A stretch of DNA of 64,000 nt from Rhizobium sp. ASV8. Its GTDB lineage: Bacteria > Pseudomonadota > Alphaproteobacteria > Rhizobiales > Rhizobiaceae. Shown piece after piece: positions 16,816 through 26,440 of this stretch. The position numbers and the translations under genes are program-made. The notes beneath the pieces are model-generated. The model ran no database searches. It was not told where the DNA came from and worked only from the letters and a program-made list of their open reading frames with translations. Positions within the stretch are counted from its first letter, which is position 1. Each line of letters opens with the position of its first letter. The DNA lies in the NCBI RefSeq assembly GCF_016429255.1, contig NZ_JAELUG010000009.1, positions 30,676-94,675 on the forward strand, written 5' to 3'.

Positions 16816-18126
16816 TTATTCGTAGCGCAACGCCTGCACCGGATCGAGCCGCGAGGCACGCCAGGCCGGAAAGATCGTGGCAAGGAAAGACAGCGTCAGA
16901 GCCATCACGACGACGGAGATGGTTTCACTCATATTCATCTTGGCCGGCAGCTTGCTGAGGAAATAGACCTCCGGATTGAAGATCACCGTGCCTGAAATCC
17001 AGGAAAAGAACTGGCGGATGGATTCGATGTTCAGGCAGACGAGAACACCCAGCAGGACGCCGGCAAGAGTTCCTACCACGCCGATGGCGGCTCCCGTCAT
17101 GAAGAAGATACGCATGATCGAACCCGACGTCGCGCCCATCGTGCGAAGGATGGCGATATCGCTACCCTTATCCTTCACCAGCATGATCAGACCGGAGATG
17201 ATGTTCAGCGCCGCCACCAGAACGATCAGCGTCAGGATCATGAACATCGTATTGCGCTCGACCTGCAATGCCGAGAAGAAGGTCTCGTTCACCTGCCGCC
17301 AGTCCGTAAGGAATATCTGCCGGCCGGCGGCCGCCTCGATCTTCGGCCGGAGATCATCGACGTCATCAGGGTTGCTGACGAAAAGCTCGATCTTCGCGAC
17401 GACGCCTTGAGCGTTGAAAAAGAGCTGGGCTTCCTCAAGCGGCATGAAGACGACGGAAGAATCATATTCCGACATGCCGACTTCGAAGAGACCGGAAATC
17501 GTGTAGGCTTTCACGCGCGGATTGACACCGAAGGGCGTGACGTCGCCGTCGGGCGCCGTCAACGTGATCTGGTCGCCAACCGTCAGGCCCAGCTGGCGCG
17601 CAAGCCGGCTGCCGACCATTACGCCCTGCCCCGACGCAAAGCCGACCATGTCGCCGGCAACGATATGATCGGAAACCGTTTTCAACTTGGTCAGATCTTC
17701 GGCACGGATGCCGCGCACCAAGGCACCGGTGCCGGAGCCGCCGCGCCCGGACGCGAGCGTTTCGCCCTCGACCAGCGGCAGCACCATGGTGACGCCGGGA
17801 ACTGCGGCAAACTTCTTAGCCAGCTCGGCATAATCGTTCAGCGGCGAATCGATCGGCTGCACGACGACATGCCCGTTGAAACCCAGGATCTGCTTGAAGA
17901 GTTCGGCGCGGAAGCCGTTCATGACGGCCATGACGATGATCAGCGCCGCAACGCCGAGCATGATCCCGACCAGCGAGAAGCCGGCGATGACCGAAATCGA
18001 CGCTTCCTTGCGCCTGGAGCGCAGATAACGCCAGGCCACAAGTCGTTCGAAACCGGAAAACGGGCGAGACGATGGGCTGGCCTTGAACGAATTTTCCTGC
18101 TGTTCCACTGCCGCGCTCACCGCCAT
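16816..18126 (-). CDS. lolC: Lipoprotein-releasing system permease LolC/LolE
   Basis: A 436-residue inner-membrane protein. One transmembrane helix near residues 45-70 ([27 protein letters not shown]) is followed by a large periplasmic MacB-like domain. Three C-terminal FtsX-type helices complete it ([23 protein letters not shown], then [16 protein letters not shown]). This is the single LolC/E-type permease common in alphaproteobacteria, where one protein does the work of E. coli LolC and LolE (often called LolF). It partners with LolD downstream; proS lies 26 bases upstream in the same direction. Confidence 0.92.
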   Translation of the reverse strand: MAVSAAVEQQENSFKASPSSRPFSGFERLVAWRYLRSRRKEASISVIAGFSLVGIMLGVAALIIVMAVMNGFRAELFKQILGFNGHVVVQPIDSPLNDYAELAKKFAAVPGVTMVLPLVEGETLASGRGGSGTGALVRGIRAEDLTKLKTVSDHIVAGDMVGFASGQGVMVGSRLARQLGLTVGDQITLTAPDGDVTPFGVNPRVKAYTISGLFEVGMSEYDSSVVFMPLEEAQLFFNAQGVVAKIELFVSNPDDVDDLRPKIEAAAGRQIFLTDWRQVNETFFSALQVERNTMFMILTLIVLVAALNIISGLIMLVKDKGSDIAILRTMGATSGSIMRIFFMTGAAIGVVGTLAGVLLGVLVCLNIESIRQFFSWISGTVIFNPEVYFLSKLPAKMNMSETISVVVMALTLSFLATIFPAWRASRLDPVQALRYE

Positions 18127-18152
18127 TCGCCTTCCATCCTATCTACAGGCTA

Positions 18153-19475
18153 TCAGCCTGCCAACCGCTTGATTGCCGCTTCGACCGTCATCGTTTCGCG
18201 AGCGCCGGTCTTGCGGTCCTTCAGTTCCACTTCGCCGCCTGCGATCGAACGCGGGCCGACGATGATCTGCACGGGGACGCCGATCAGATCAGCCGTGGCG
18301 AATTTCGTTCCGGCGCGCTCGTCACGATCGTCGAACAATACGTCCTTGCCGGCTTTCGACAGTGCGGCATAGATCGTTTCGCAAGCATCGTCACAAGCCT
18401 GATCGCCGGCCTTCATGTTGATCACCACGACATCGAACGGCGCGACCGAATCCGGCCAGATGATTCCGTTCTCGTCATGCGATGCTTCGATGATGGCGGG
18501 AACAAGGCGGGTCGGACCGATACCGTAAGATCCCATGTGGACAGCATGCTCCTTGCCGTCGGGACCTTGCACTTTCGCGCCCATCGGCTCGGAGTATTTC
18601 GTGCCGAAATAGAAGATGTGGCCAACCTCGATACCACGAGCGGACAGGCGCTCGCCTTCCGGAATGGCATTGAAAGCGGCTTCGTCATGCATTTCCGAAG
18701 TGGCGGCATAGACAGACGTCCACTTGTCGAAGATGCCCTTCAGACCCGCAACGTCATCGAAATTCGTATCTTCGCCCGGAATGTCGAAATTGACGAAATC
18801 CTTGTGGCAGAAAACTTCGGACTCGCCGGTATCGGCGAGAATGATGAACTCGTGGCTCAGATTGCCACCGATCGGGCCGGTATCGGCGCGCATCGGGATG
18901 GCCCTCAGGCCGAGACGGTTGAAGGTACGCAGATAGGCCGCAAACATCTTGTTATAGGAATGAACGGCGTCTTCCTGCGTGAGATCGAAGGAATAGGCAT
19001 CCTTCATCATGAACTCGCGCGACCGCATGGTGCCGAAGCGCGGACGAATCTCGTCACGGAACTTCAGCTGAATATGATAGAGGTTCAGCGGCAGGTCCTT
19101 GTAGGACTTGACGTAGGACCGGAAGATGTCGGTGACCATTTCTTCGTTGGTCGGGCCGTAGAGCATGGGCCGGTCCTGCCGGTCCTTGATGCGCAGCATT
19201 TCCTTGCCGTAGGCATCGTAGCGGCCGCTTTCCTGCCAGAGCTCGGCCGACTGCAAGGTCGGCATCAGCAGCTCGATGGCGCCCGAACGGTTCTGCTCCT
19301 CGCGGATGATCTTGTTGACCTTGTCGAGCACGCGCTTGCCGAGTGGCAACCAGGAATAGATGCCCTGCGACTGCTGGCGGATCATGCCTGTACGGAGCAT
19401 AAGCCGATGAGAAACGATTTCAGCCTCTTTAGGATTTTCCTTCAGAATGGGCATGAAGTAACGAGACAGACGCAT
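18153..19475 (-). CDS. proS: Prolyl-tRNA synthetase, short alphaproteobacterial form
   Basis: A 440-residue class II aminoacyl-tRNA synthetase. The catalytic core shows motif 1-type sequence ([16 protein letters not shown]), [10 protein letters not shown] and [25 protein letters not shown] (motif 2). Motif 3 ([14 protein letters not shown]) and a C-terminal anticodon-binding domain follow. The core passes without the about 180-residue INS editing domain present in E. coli ProRS (572 residues), which is normal for alphaproteobacteria. Clearing of Ala-tRNA-Pro must therefore be done by a separate enzyme. It heads the proS-lolC-lolD unit. Confidence 0.96.
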   Translation of the reverse strand: MRLSRYFMPILKENPKEAEIVSHRLMLRTGMIRQQSQGIYSWLPLGKRVLDKVNKIIREEQNRSGAIELLMPTLQSAELWQESGRYDAYGKEMLRIKDRQDRPMLYGPTNEEMVTDIFRSYVKSYKDLPLNLYHIQLKFRDEIRPRFGTMRSREFMMKDAYSFDLTQEDAVHSYNKMFAAYLRTFNRLGLRAIPMRADTGPIGGNLSHEFIILADTGESEVFCHKDFVNFDIPGEDTNFDDVAGLKGIFDKWTSVYAATSEMHDEAAFNAIPEGERLSARGIEVGHIFYFGTKYSEPMGAKVQGPDGKEHAVHMGSYGIGPTRLVPAIIEASHDENGIIWPDSVAPFDVVVINMKAGDQACDDACETIYAALSKAGKDVLFDDRDERAGTKFATADLIGVPVQIIVGPRSIAGGEVELKDRKTGARETMTVEAAIKRLAG

Positions 19476-19733
19476 GACGCTTGTTCCACATGGTTTGGCG
19501 ATCCGCTCTTTGCGGAATCGTTAGCAATTTATGTACTTAAGGCAGTTCATAACTGCTTCGGCGCAGGAAGGAAACCCGCATTCTCTATGAGGGGATTTGG
19601 GCGAACGCCCCGGAATGCGGGCGATGCGGCCCATTTTTACAATTTCGAAAAAACGCGCATTTATAAGGATTTAAGACGAGAAGCTGTCAACAGAAAAATT
19701 CTGCGCGACTGTAGCAAAAAAGCAAAAAAACAG
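19476..19733. other. Intergenic region upstream of proS
   Basis: This A-rich region should carry the minus-strand proS promoter. No reading frame with a ribosome binding site was found. It runs directly into the promoter of the predicted sRNA on the opposite strand. Confidence 0.5.
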
Positions 19734-19762
19734 ATGACAAAGCTCAATGTTTGAGCTAATTT
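19734..19762 (+). promoter_or_regulatory. Probable promoter of the sRNA candidate
   Basis: A -35 box ATGACA (19734-19739) and a -10 box TAATTT (19757-19762) are separated by 17 bases. The predicted transcription start is near 19770. The palindrome GAGCT-AATTTT-AGCTC overlaps the -10 box and could be an operator. Confidence 0.45.
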
Positions 19763-19769
19763 TAGCTCA

Positions 19770-19914
19770 CAAAAGAGGCAGGAAGGTTAAATTCTTGCCG
19801 TTTCGCGGTCAAGTCTTGGGAGGATCAGATCTTAGGCGCGCTCGCTCGCTGCCCCGGTAACGGATAAGGATCACGCGATACTTTAAAACAAGGCTTATAG
19901 CCTTGTTTTTTTTT
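19770..19914 (+). ncRNA. Candidate trans-acting sRNA, possibly the alpha-r9 family
   Basis: About 145 bases without a reading frame, between a plausible promoter and an excellent intrinsic terminator. The 5' end folds into a hairpin (GGCAGGAA at 19777-19784 with TTCTTGCC at 19792-19799). A GC-rich middle (GGCGCGCTCGCTCGC) and the terminator hairpin follow. This three-hairpin layout is usual for rhizobial sRNAs. I recall the S. meliloti alpha-r9 sRNA (Smr9C, about 149 nt) lying next to proS in an equivalent place, but I could not check sequence identity. Confidence 0.55.
19887..19914 (+). terminator. Rho-independent terminator of the sRNA candidate
   Basis: AACAAGGC (19887-19894) and GCCTTGTT (19900-19907) form a perfect stem with a TTATA loop, followed by a run of nine T residues from 19906. 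No protein-coding gene on the plus strand ends nearby, which points to an RNA gene. Confidence 0.85.
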
Positions 19915-20098
19915 GCTTTTACTCTGGCGAACTCTACCCAGCTGCTTGTTTGGGAAGCATTGGAGATTTCCGCCGCCCGCGCCTCACAATCACGATCTGC
20001 TGCCTCTTTGCTTCACGCGGATGACAGGCGTGTGACAAATTGAAGGCGATTGCGCGGCGATTGGAATTCGCGCGCTGCGACAGGCGGTTCCGATCCCG

Positions 20099-20377
20099 CT
20101 ACTTGTCGAAAGTGGGAACAATTTTCGGAATGGAGTCGATGCTCAAGCCGAAATAATGCGAGGCGATGTACCAGGCGCCATAGATGATGGCTGACACCAG
20201 TGTGGTGAAGAATATCACCCTTGCGGCGCGAAACTTCGTGGGGGCGCTTTCGACGGTTCCGAGAACCACGTTCTTGTCTTCCGCCTGTGTGCGCAAACCG
20301 AACGGCAGGACGGCAAAAAGCGTAATCCACCAGATGATGAAATAAACCGCGAAGCTTGCTGCAATCTGCTGGGCCAT
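20099..20377 (-). CDS. DUF1467 family membrane protein
   Basis: A 92-residue protein with two transmembrane helices (AASFAVYFIIWWITLFAVLPFGL and AARVIFFTTLVSAIIYGAWYIA) joined by a short polar loop (RTQAEDKNVVLGTVESAP). This is the DUF1467 pattern, conserved across Rhizobiales next to the mce gene. Function unknown. It lies 202 bases after mce on the same strand; that gap holds a hairpin, so cotranscription is uncertain. Confidence 0.8.
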   Translation of the reverse strand: MAQQIAASFAVYFIIWWITLFAVLPFGLRTQAEDKNVVLGTVESAPTKFRAARVIFFTTLVSAIIYGAWYIASHYFGLSIDSIPKIVPTFDK

Positions 20378-20492
20378 AGCACTCCCTCGGAACGGCCTAG
20401 CTCCCCCAAGGAAGCCCTAAACCGCTCGACCTCACTGTTTTGAGCAATTCCGAACAGAACGCCGCCGCGCACTCATTCTGGAGTTACCCTGG

Positions 20493-20510
20493 AGACGAGC
20501 CTGCTCGTCT
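20493..20510. repeat. Inverted repeat between mce and DUF1467 gene
   Basis: AGACGAGC and GCTCGTCT form a perfect eight-base stem with a CT loop. There is no T run on the minus side, so this may be a processing or pausing element rather than a full terminator of the upstream mce message. Confidence 0.4.
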
Positions 20511-20579
20511 TCTCCTCTTCCGAGCTGCTTATAGGGGCAAAGCAGTTGTCTTTCAAAGCGCCCGTGCAACGCTTTAATG

Positions 20580-20984
20580 TCACACTTGCTCAAGCTCGAT
20601 CAAAGTACCGAAGAAATCCTTCGGATGAAGGAAGAGCACCGGCTTGCCGTGCGCGCCGATCTTCGGCTCGCCATTTCCAAGCACGCGGGCACCCGCCGCC
20701 AATAAATGATCCCGCGCGGCAAGGATATCGGCAACCTCGTAGCAGATATGATGCATGCCGCCATCCGGGTTCTTCGCGAGGAAGGCCGCGATCGGCGAGG
20801 CCTCGCCGAGCGGCTCAAGCAGTTCGACCTTGCTGTTTGGCAACTCGACGAAAACGACCGTCACGCCATGCTCGGGCAATGCCTGCGGAGCCGACACCGC
20901 TCCGCCCAGCGTCTCGCGATAGGCGCGACTGGCGGCGGCAATATCCGGAACGGCCAGCGCGACATGATTGATACGTCCAAGCAC
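20580..20984 (-). CDS. mce: Methylmalonyl-CoA epimerase
   Basis: A 134-residue vicinal oxygen chelate (glyoxalase-fold) protein. It has two beta-alpha-beta-beta-beta halves with metal-ligand His in GRINHVALAV and in GGMHHICYEV, and Glu in VELLEPLGE and LIELEQV. It interconverts (S)- and (R)-methylmalonyl-CoA in the propionyl-CoA to succinyl-CoA route. The GTG start at 20984 follows GGAGGAGAG; a TTG at 21005 would put that site inside the coding region. The RNase J gene ends 31 bases upstream on the same strand. Confidence 0.93.
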   Translation of the reverse strand: MLGRINHVALAVPDIAAASRAYRETLGGAVSAPQALPEHGVTVVFVELPNSKVELLEPLGEASPIAAFLAKNPDGGMHHICYEVADILAARDHLLAAGARVLGNGEPKIGAHGKPVLFLHPKDFFGTLIELEQV

Positions 20985-21015
20985 GGAACTCTCCTCCCCG
21001 TTCAAATGGCGAACG

Positions 21016-22689
21016 TCAGCCGCCGGTGCGCGTAACGAACACGGTCACGAGAGGCTTCTTTCCCCAGCCCTGATTGGCGGCGGCCCGCACCGCGCGGCGC
21101 GCCGCTTCCTGCAGCATGTCGAGATCCTTGCGACGAGCGCGAGGAATGCTTTCGATGGCGCTGACGACGGCGTCGAACAGCGTGTCTTCCATCTCGTCAC
21201 CCTCGTCGTCATAGGCCGGCAAGCCGATCGGCACGACATCCGGATCGCCGACGATGTCATAGCGGGCATCGAGCACGACATTGACGGCGACGTGGCCGAC
21301 ATAGGAAAGCTTCTTGCGTTCGCCGATCCCCATCTCGTCGAAATCGCCGATCAGAGTGCCATCCTTGAAAATGCGCCCATGCGGCGCTTCACCGATGACC
21401 TCAGCCGGCCCTGGTGCAAGGCGCAATATATCGCCGTTGCGCACGCGCGGTACGCTGGAAATGCCGCTCTGTTCGGCAAGTTCCTTGTGGGCGGTCAGAT
21501 GGGTCGCTTCGCCATGCACGGGAACGACGATCTTCGGCCGCGTCCACTCATACATCTTCTGCAGTTCGTTGCGGCGAGGATGCCCGGACACGTGCACAAG
21601 CGCCTCGGCATCCGTCACGATATGTATACCCTGCTCGATCAGGCCGTTCTTGATATCCTGAATGGCCTTTTCGTTGCCTGGGATGGCGCGTGAGGAGAAG
21701 ACGACGATATCGCCGGCGGCTAGCGCGACATTGCGCATTTCATCGCGTGACAACTTCGCGAGCGCCGCACGCGGCTCGCCCTGGCTACCCGTGAGGATGA
21801 CCACGACCTTGTCGCGCGGGATATAGCCGTACTCATCTTCGGCGATGAACGGCTTGATGCCTTCCATCAGGCCTACATCGCGAGCGACGTCGACGACACG
21901 CTTCAGCGAACTGCCCAAGAGCAGCACTTCGCGACCGGCGGCTTCGGCGGCCTCGGCAACGGTCCTGATACGGCCGACATTCGACGAGAAGGTCGTGATG
22001 GCTACCCGCCCCTCGGCGTCCTCGATGATCTTGCGCAGGCTTTCGGAAACGTCCTTCTCCGAAGGCGAGACGCCATCACGAAGCGCATTGGTGGAATCGC
22101 ACATCAGGGCCAGCACGCCCTCGTCACCGAGCTGACGGAAGCGGGTTTCGTCGGTCAACGGCCCGAGCGACGGCTCGTGATCGATCTTCCAGTCGCCAGT
22201 ATGGATGACGTTGCCGACCGGCGTGCGGATCATCAGCGACATCGGTTCCGGGATCGAATGGTTGACGGCGACGCCTTCGATCTCGAAGGGACCGACATTG
22301 ATGCGATCGCCGGCCTTGAACGGAGTGATCGGAATCTCACCCATGGTCTTTTCGTAGTCGCGTTTGGCTTCCAGCAAGCCGGCAGTAAAGCCTGACGCAT
22401 AGACAGGGACGTTCAAACCCGGCCAAAGATCATTCAGTGCACCGTAATGATCCTCATGCGCGTGAGTGATGATGATGCCCTTGAGGCTCTTGCGCTCCTT
22501 GGCCAGGAAACGGATGTCAGGCAATACCAGATCGACGCCCGGCAGATCCGGCCCCGGAAATGTCACGCCGCAATCGACCATGATCCACTGGCGGTGCTCC
22601 GGCGGGCCATAGCCGTACAGAGCGAGATTCATACCGATTTCGCCGACGCCGCCGAGTGGCAGAAACACCAGTTCGTCTTGCTTCGCCAT
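21016..22689 (-). CDS. rnj: Ribonuclease J
   Basis: A 557-residue metallo-beta-lactamase/beta-CASP nuclease. The metal-binding motif is THAHEDHYGAL (H76, H78, D80, H81), with HTGDWKIDHEP, ALMCDSTNA and the beta-CASP motif GHPRRNELQKMYEWTRPKIVVPVHGE. A C-terminal domain follows. RNase J has endonuclease and 5'-3' exonuclease activity in rRNA maturation and mRNA decay and is present in Rhizobiaceae. I chose ATG 22689 (MAKQDELVFLPLGG). An ATG at 22704 overlaps the birA stop as TAATG and would add five residues; translational coupling there is possible. Confidence 0.93.
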   Translation of the reverse strand: MAKQDELVFLPLGGVGEIGMNLALYGYGPPEHRQWIMVDCGVTFPGPDLPGVDLVLPDIRFLAKERKSLKGIIITHAHEDHYGALNDLWPGLNVPVYASGFTAGLLEAKRDYEKTMGEIPITPFKAGDRINVGPFEIEGVAVNHSIPEPMSLMIRTPVGNVIHTGDWKIDHEPSLGPLTDETRFRQLGDEGVLALMCDSTNALRDGVSPSEKDVSESLRKIIEDAEGRVAITTFSSNVGRIRTVAEAAEAAGREVLLLGSSLKRVVDVARDVGLMEGIKPFIAEDEYGYIPRDKVVVILTGSQGEPRAALAKLSRDEMRNVALAAGDIVVFSSRAIPGNEKAIQDIKNGLIEQGIHIVTDAEALVHVSGHPRRNELQKMYEWTRPKIVVPVHGEATHLTAHKELAEQSGISSVPRVRNGDILRLAPGPAEVIGEAPHGRIFKDGTLIGDFDEMGIGERKKLSYVGHVAVNVVLDARYDIVGDPDVVPIGLPAYDDEGDEMEDTLFDAVVSAIESIPRARRKDLDMLQEAARRAVRAAANQGWGKKPLVTVFVTRTGG

Positions 22690-22703
22690 TTCGTTCCCAA
22701 CCA

Positions 22704-23468
22704 TTATCTAAGAAAAACATCGCCCGCCGCGATCGGCATAGTCCTGCCGTCCCCGGTTTCGAGCATCAACAAGCCATTATCATCGATTCCGACGAAATGG
22801 CCCAAAATCGACCGGTCAGGCAAATTCACGGTGATCCTCTCACCGATGCCGCAGGCCGATTCCCGCCAGCGGGCAGTGATTTCGCGCACGCCTTCGCCCT
22901 TGTTCCATACGAGAAGTACGTCGGCCATCGCCGCATAGAGATGCGCAAACAGTTCTTCTGCCGAAACCATGGAGCCTTGCTGGCGCAGACTGGTTACCGG
23001 ATACATAGGATTGTCCGGCATGGTCGTGACATTAATACCGATGCCGATGACCAGCGCATAGCGCCCATCGGGCAGCGCTTCGCCTTCGATCAGGATGCCG
23101 CAGGTCTTCTTGCGGCCGATCAATATATCGTTGGGCCACTTGATTTCAGCCGGCTCGGCTGCGAGCGGCAGCACGCTGCGCACCGCATGATGCACCGCAA
23201 CTGCTACCGCCAGCGGCAAAGAGCCAAGACGATCCATCGGCGCGGGGTCGATCAGGAGAAGTGATGCGTAGAGATTGCCGGGCTCTGAGACCCATGGACG
23301 GCCGCGACGGCCACGTCCGCCGGTCTGGCGCTCGGCGGTCACCCAGAGGTTTCCGGCATCGCCAGAGCGTGCCCTTTCCAGGCACACGCTATTTGTAGAG
23401 GAAGTCTCTGAAAGGGCATCATGCCGGAAGTCGTCGAGCGACTTCCGGCTTTTCATATCAGACGCCAT
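22704..23468 (-). CDS. birA: Biotin--[acetyl-CoA-carboxylase] ligase, without repressor domain
   Basis: A 254-residue group I biotin protein ligase. It has the biotinyl-AMP loop (TGGRGRRGRPWVSEPGNLY), the catalytic core IKWPNDILIGRKKTCGILIEGE, the IGIGINV strand and a small C-terminal SH3-like domain (GIGERITVNLPDRSILGHFVGID). It lacks the N-terminal helix-turn-helix of E. coli BirA, so it should biotinylate carboxylases without repressing bio genes. ATG 23468 overlaps the nuoN stop as TGATG. This coupling to the nuo operon is standard in Rhizobiales. Confidence 0.94.
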   Translation of the reverse strand: MASDMKSRKSLDDFRHDALSETSSTNSVCLERARSGDAGNLWVTAERQTGGRGRRGRPWVSEPGNLYASLLLIDPAPMDRLGSLPLAVAVAVHHAVRSVLPLAAEPAEIKWPNDILIGRKKTCGILIEGEALPDGRYALVIGIGINVTTMPDNPMYPVTSLRQQGSMVSAEELFAHLYAAMADVLLVWNKGEGVREITARWRESACGIGERITVNLPDRSILGHFVGIDDNGLLMLETGDGRTMPIAAGDVFLR

Positions 23469-24910
23469 CAAAACAGCGTCGCGGCTGCCAGGTCGGCAGC
23501 ACCACCGATTGCGCCGCCAAAGAAGACATAGGTGATGACGAACAGACCCGAAAGGCCGAAGACCAGACGCAGCGAGCCAGCCGTGCGTGTGAATTCGTCC
23601 TTGGCTTCGTCAAACCACATCACCTTGATGACGCGCAGATAGTAGTAAGCACCGACGACCGAGGAGAGAACGCCGATGACGGCGAGCGCATAAAGATGCG
23701 CCTGGATGGCGGCGACGAAGACGAAGTACTTCCCGAAGAAGCCCGCCAGCGGCGGAATGCCGGCCAGCGAAAACATCAGCGCCGTCAGCACGACCGCCAT
23801 GAAGGGATTGGTCGCGGAGAGACCGGCGAGGTCCTCGATCGTTTCAACCTGACGGCCGTCCTTGCGGCGCATCGCCATGATGATGGCGAAGACGCCGAGG
23901 GTCATGACCATGTAGATGACCATGTAGAGCATGACGCCGGAGACGCCCGTCTTGGTGCCGGCTGCAAGGCCGACCAGCGCGTAGCCCATATGGCCGATCG
24001 ACGAATAGGCCATCAGTCGCTTGAAGTTGCGCTGACCGATCGCCGCGAAGGCGCCGAGCACCATTGAGGCGATCGAGATGAACACGATGATCTGCTGCCA
24101 GTCGGCCAGCACCGGGTGGAAGGCGGTGACGACGATACGGGTCAGGATCGCCATGGCGGCAACCTTCGGCGCACCCGCGAAGAAGGCGGTGACCGGGGTC
24201 GGAGCGCCTTCGTAAACGTCCGGCGTCCACATGTGGAACGGCACGGCAGAGATCTTGAAGGCGAGACCAGCGAGAACGAAGACCAGACCAAAAACGAGGC
24301 CGAGCGAGCGGGTCTCGGCACTCAGCGCCGTTGCGATCGCGTCGAAGGTGGTGTGGCCGGTAAAGCCATAGACCAGCGACATGCCGTAGAGCAGCATACC
24401 GGAAGACAGCGCGCCAAGGACGAAGTACTTCAGGCCGGCCTCGGTCGACTTCAGGCTATCGCGGTTGATGGCGGCCACAACGTAGAGCGCCAGTGACTGC
24501 AACTCCAGCGACAGGTAGAGCGAAATCAGGTCATGCGCCGAAATCATCAGCAGAATGCCGAGGGTCGCCAGCAGCAGGAGCACAGGGAACTCGAAGCGAT
24601 CGAGCTGTTGCTCGCGCGCCTGCCCCATGCTCATGAACATCGCGACGATCGAACCGACCAGCGCGACGATCTTCATGAAGCGAGAGAAGCCGTCGGCGAG
24701 ATAGGCACCGCCATAGGCAAGGCCCTCGCCCGGAACGAAGATGATCCAGAGACCGGCCACTGCGAGAACCGCAATGGCAAGACCGGTGACCGTGGGTCCC
24801 GACCGCTCGCCCGAGAAGACGCCGATCATGAGCAACGCAAGTGCACCGACCGCGAGGATGAGCTCCGGAATGGAAAGATGCAGGCTTGCAAGAATTGTGT
24901 CAGCAGTCAT
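23468..24910 (-). CDS. nuoN: NADH-quinone oxidoreductase subunit N
   Basis: A 480-residue antiporter-like membrane subunit of respiratory complex I with about 14 hydrophobic helices. Family signatures include [49 protein letters not shown] with its key Lys and Pro, and [16 protein letters not shown]. It forms one of the proton-translocating channels of the membrane arm. It is the last nuo gene, 18 bases after nuoM, and its stop overlaps the birA start. Confidence 0.97.
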   Translation of the reverse strand: MTADTILASLHLSIPELILAVGALALLMIGVFSGERSGPTVTGLAIAVLAVAGLWIIFVPGEGLAYGGAYLADGFSRFMKIVALVGSIVAMFMSMGQAREQQLDRFEFPVLLLLATLGILLMISAHDLISLYLSLELQSLALYVVAAINRDSLKSTEAGLKYFVLGALSSGMLLYGMSLVYGFTGHTTFDAIATALSAETRSLGLVFGLVFVLAGLAFKISAVPFHMWTPDVYEGAPTPVTAFFAGAPKVAAMAILTRIVVTAFHPVLADWQQIIVFISIASMVLGAFAAIGQRNFKRLMAYSSIGHMGYALVGLAAGTKTGVSGVMLYMVIYMVMTLGVFAIIMAMRRKDGRQVETIEDLAGLSATNPFMAVVLTALMFSLAGIPPLAGFFGKYFVFVAAIQAHLYALAVIGVLSSVVGAYYYLRVIKVMWFDEAKDEFTRTAGSLRLVFGLSGLFVITYVFFGGAIGGAADLAAATLF

Positions 24911-24928
24911 GTCGAATAGGTCCCGTCA

Positions 24929-26440
24929 TCAATTCATCGACAGCGCAACATTCTGCGCAGCGTGCAGGGCAGCGGTATAGTTATTTACCAGCAGATCCAC
25001 CGAAGCGGCCGTGGCATCGAAGATCGGAGCCGGATAGACGCCGAAGAGGATCGTCAGGGCGATCAGCGGATAGAGGATCAGCTGTTCACGCGGCGACAGA
25101 TCGAGAAGCTTCTTCAGGTTTTCCTTTTCCAGCGCGCCGAAAATGACGCGGCGGTAGAGCCATAGCGCGTAGGCGGCCGACAGAATGACGCCGGTGGCGG
25201 CAAAGAGCGCAACCCAGGTGTTGGCGCGGAAGACGCCGATCAGGGTCAGGAATTCGCCGATGAAGCCGGAGGTGCCGGGAAGACCGACATTGGCCATCGT
25301 GAAGACCATCATCGCAACGGCGTATTTGGGCATATTGTTGACCAGGCCGCCATAGGCCGCGATTTCGCGGGTATGGGTCCGGTCGTAGATCACGCCCACG
25401 CAGAGGAAGAGTGCGCCCGAGACGATGCCGTGCGACAGCATCTGGAAGATCGCGCCCTGAACGCCCTGCTGATTGGCCGCGAAGATACCCATCGTCACGT
25501 AGCCCATGTGAGCAACGGACGAGTAGGCGATCAGCTTCTTGATGTCTTCCTGCATCAGCGCCACCAGCGAGGTGTAGATGATGGCGATCACGGACAAGGC
25601 GAAGACGAGCGGCGCGAAATATTCCGACGCATTCGGGAACATGCCGAGCGAGAAACGGATGAGACCGTAACCACCAAGCTTCAGAAGGACGCCGGCCAGG
25701 ATGACCGAGCCTGCCGTCGGCGCCTGAACGTGCGCGTCGGGAAGCCAGGTGTGAACCGGCCACATCGGCATCTTCACCGCGAAGGAGGCAAAGAAGGCGA
25801 GCCATAGCCAGGTCTGCATCTGCGGCGGGAACTTGTAGGCCAGAAGGGTCGTGATATCGGTCGAACCGGCCTGCCAATACATCGCCATGATGGCGAGCAG
25901 CATCAGCACCGAGCCGAGCAGCGTGTAGAGGAAGAACTTGTAGCTGGCGTAGACGCGATCCTTGCCGCCCCAGACACCGATGATCAGGAACATCGGAATG
26001 AGGCCGGCTTCGAAGAAGACGTAGAAGAGCACGATATCCAGCGACACGAATACGCCGATCATCATCGTCTCGAGGACGAGGAAGGCGATCATGTAGTCCT
26101 TCAGCCGCTTTTCAACCGAGAGCCAGCTTGCCAGCACGCAGAAGGGCATCAGGAAGGTCGACAGGATGACGAACAGCATCGAGATGCCGTCGACGCCCAT
26201 GTGATAGCTGATGCCGCTGGTCAGCCATTCATGCTTTTCGACCATCTGGAAGCCCGGATTCGCATTATCGAACCAGATCCAGACGAATAGCGACACGATG
26301 AAGGTGAAGACCGTCGTTGCCAGTGAAATGTTCAGGATGTTGCGCCGGCCGTTGGGGCCATCGTCCCGCGTGAACAGCAGGAGAAGGACGCCCACCAGCG
26401 GCAGGAACGTGACCGTTGAAAGAATAGGCCAATCGGTCAT
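24929..26440 (-). CDS. nuoM: NADH-quinone oxidoreductase subunit M
   Basis: A 503-residue antiporter-like subunit. Signatures are [39 protein letters not shown] with the conserved Glu, [38 protein letters not shown] with its key Lys, and [17 protein letters not shown]. It moves protons in the membrane arm of complex I. The start at 26440 overlaps the stop of nuoL by one base, so the two are translationally coupled. Confidence 0.97.
   Translation of the reverse strand: MTDWPILSTVTFLPLVGVLLLLFTRDDGPNGRRNILNISLATTVFTFIVSLFVWIWFDNANPGFQMVEKHEWLTSGISYHMGVDGISMLFVILSTFLMPFCVLASWLSVEKRLKDYMIAFLVLETMMIGVFVSLDIVLFYVFFEAGLIPMFLIIGVWGGKDRVYASYKFFLYTLLGSVLMLLAIMAMYWQAGSTDITTLLAYKFPPQMQTWLWLAFFASFAVKMPMWPVHTWLPDAHVQAPTAGSVILAGVLLKLGGYGLIRFSLGMFPNASEYFAPLVFALSVIAIIYTSLVALMQEDIKKLIAYSSVAHMGYVTMGIFAANQQGVQGAIFQMLSHGIVSGALFLCVGVIYDRTHTREIAAYGGLVNNMPKYAVAMMVFTMANVGLPGTSGFIGEFLTLIGVFRANTWVALFAATGVILSAAYALWLYRRVIFGALEKENLKKLLDLSPREQLILYPLIALTILFGVYPAPIFDATAASVDLLVNNYTAALHAAQNVALSMN

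Noticed and set aside
18153..19475. Truncated prolyl-tRNA synthetase
   Set aside because: The 440-residue form without the editing insertion is the normal alphaproteobacterial type; all class II motifs and the anticodon domain are present.
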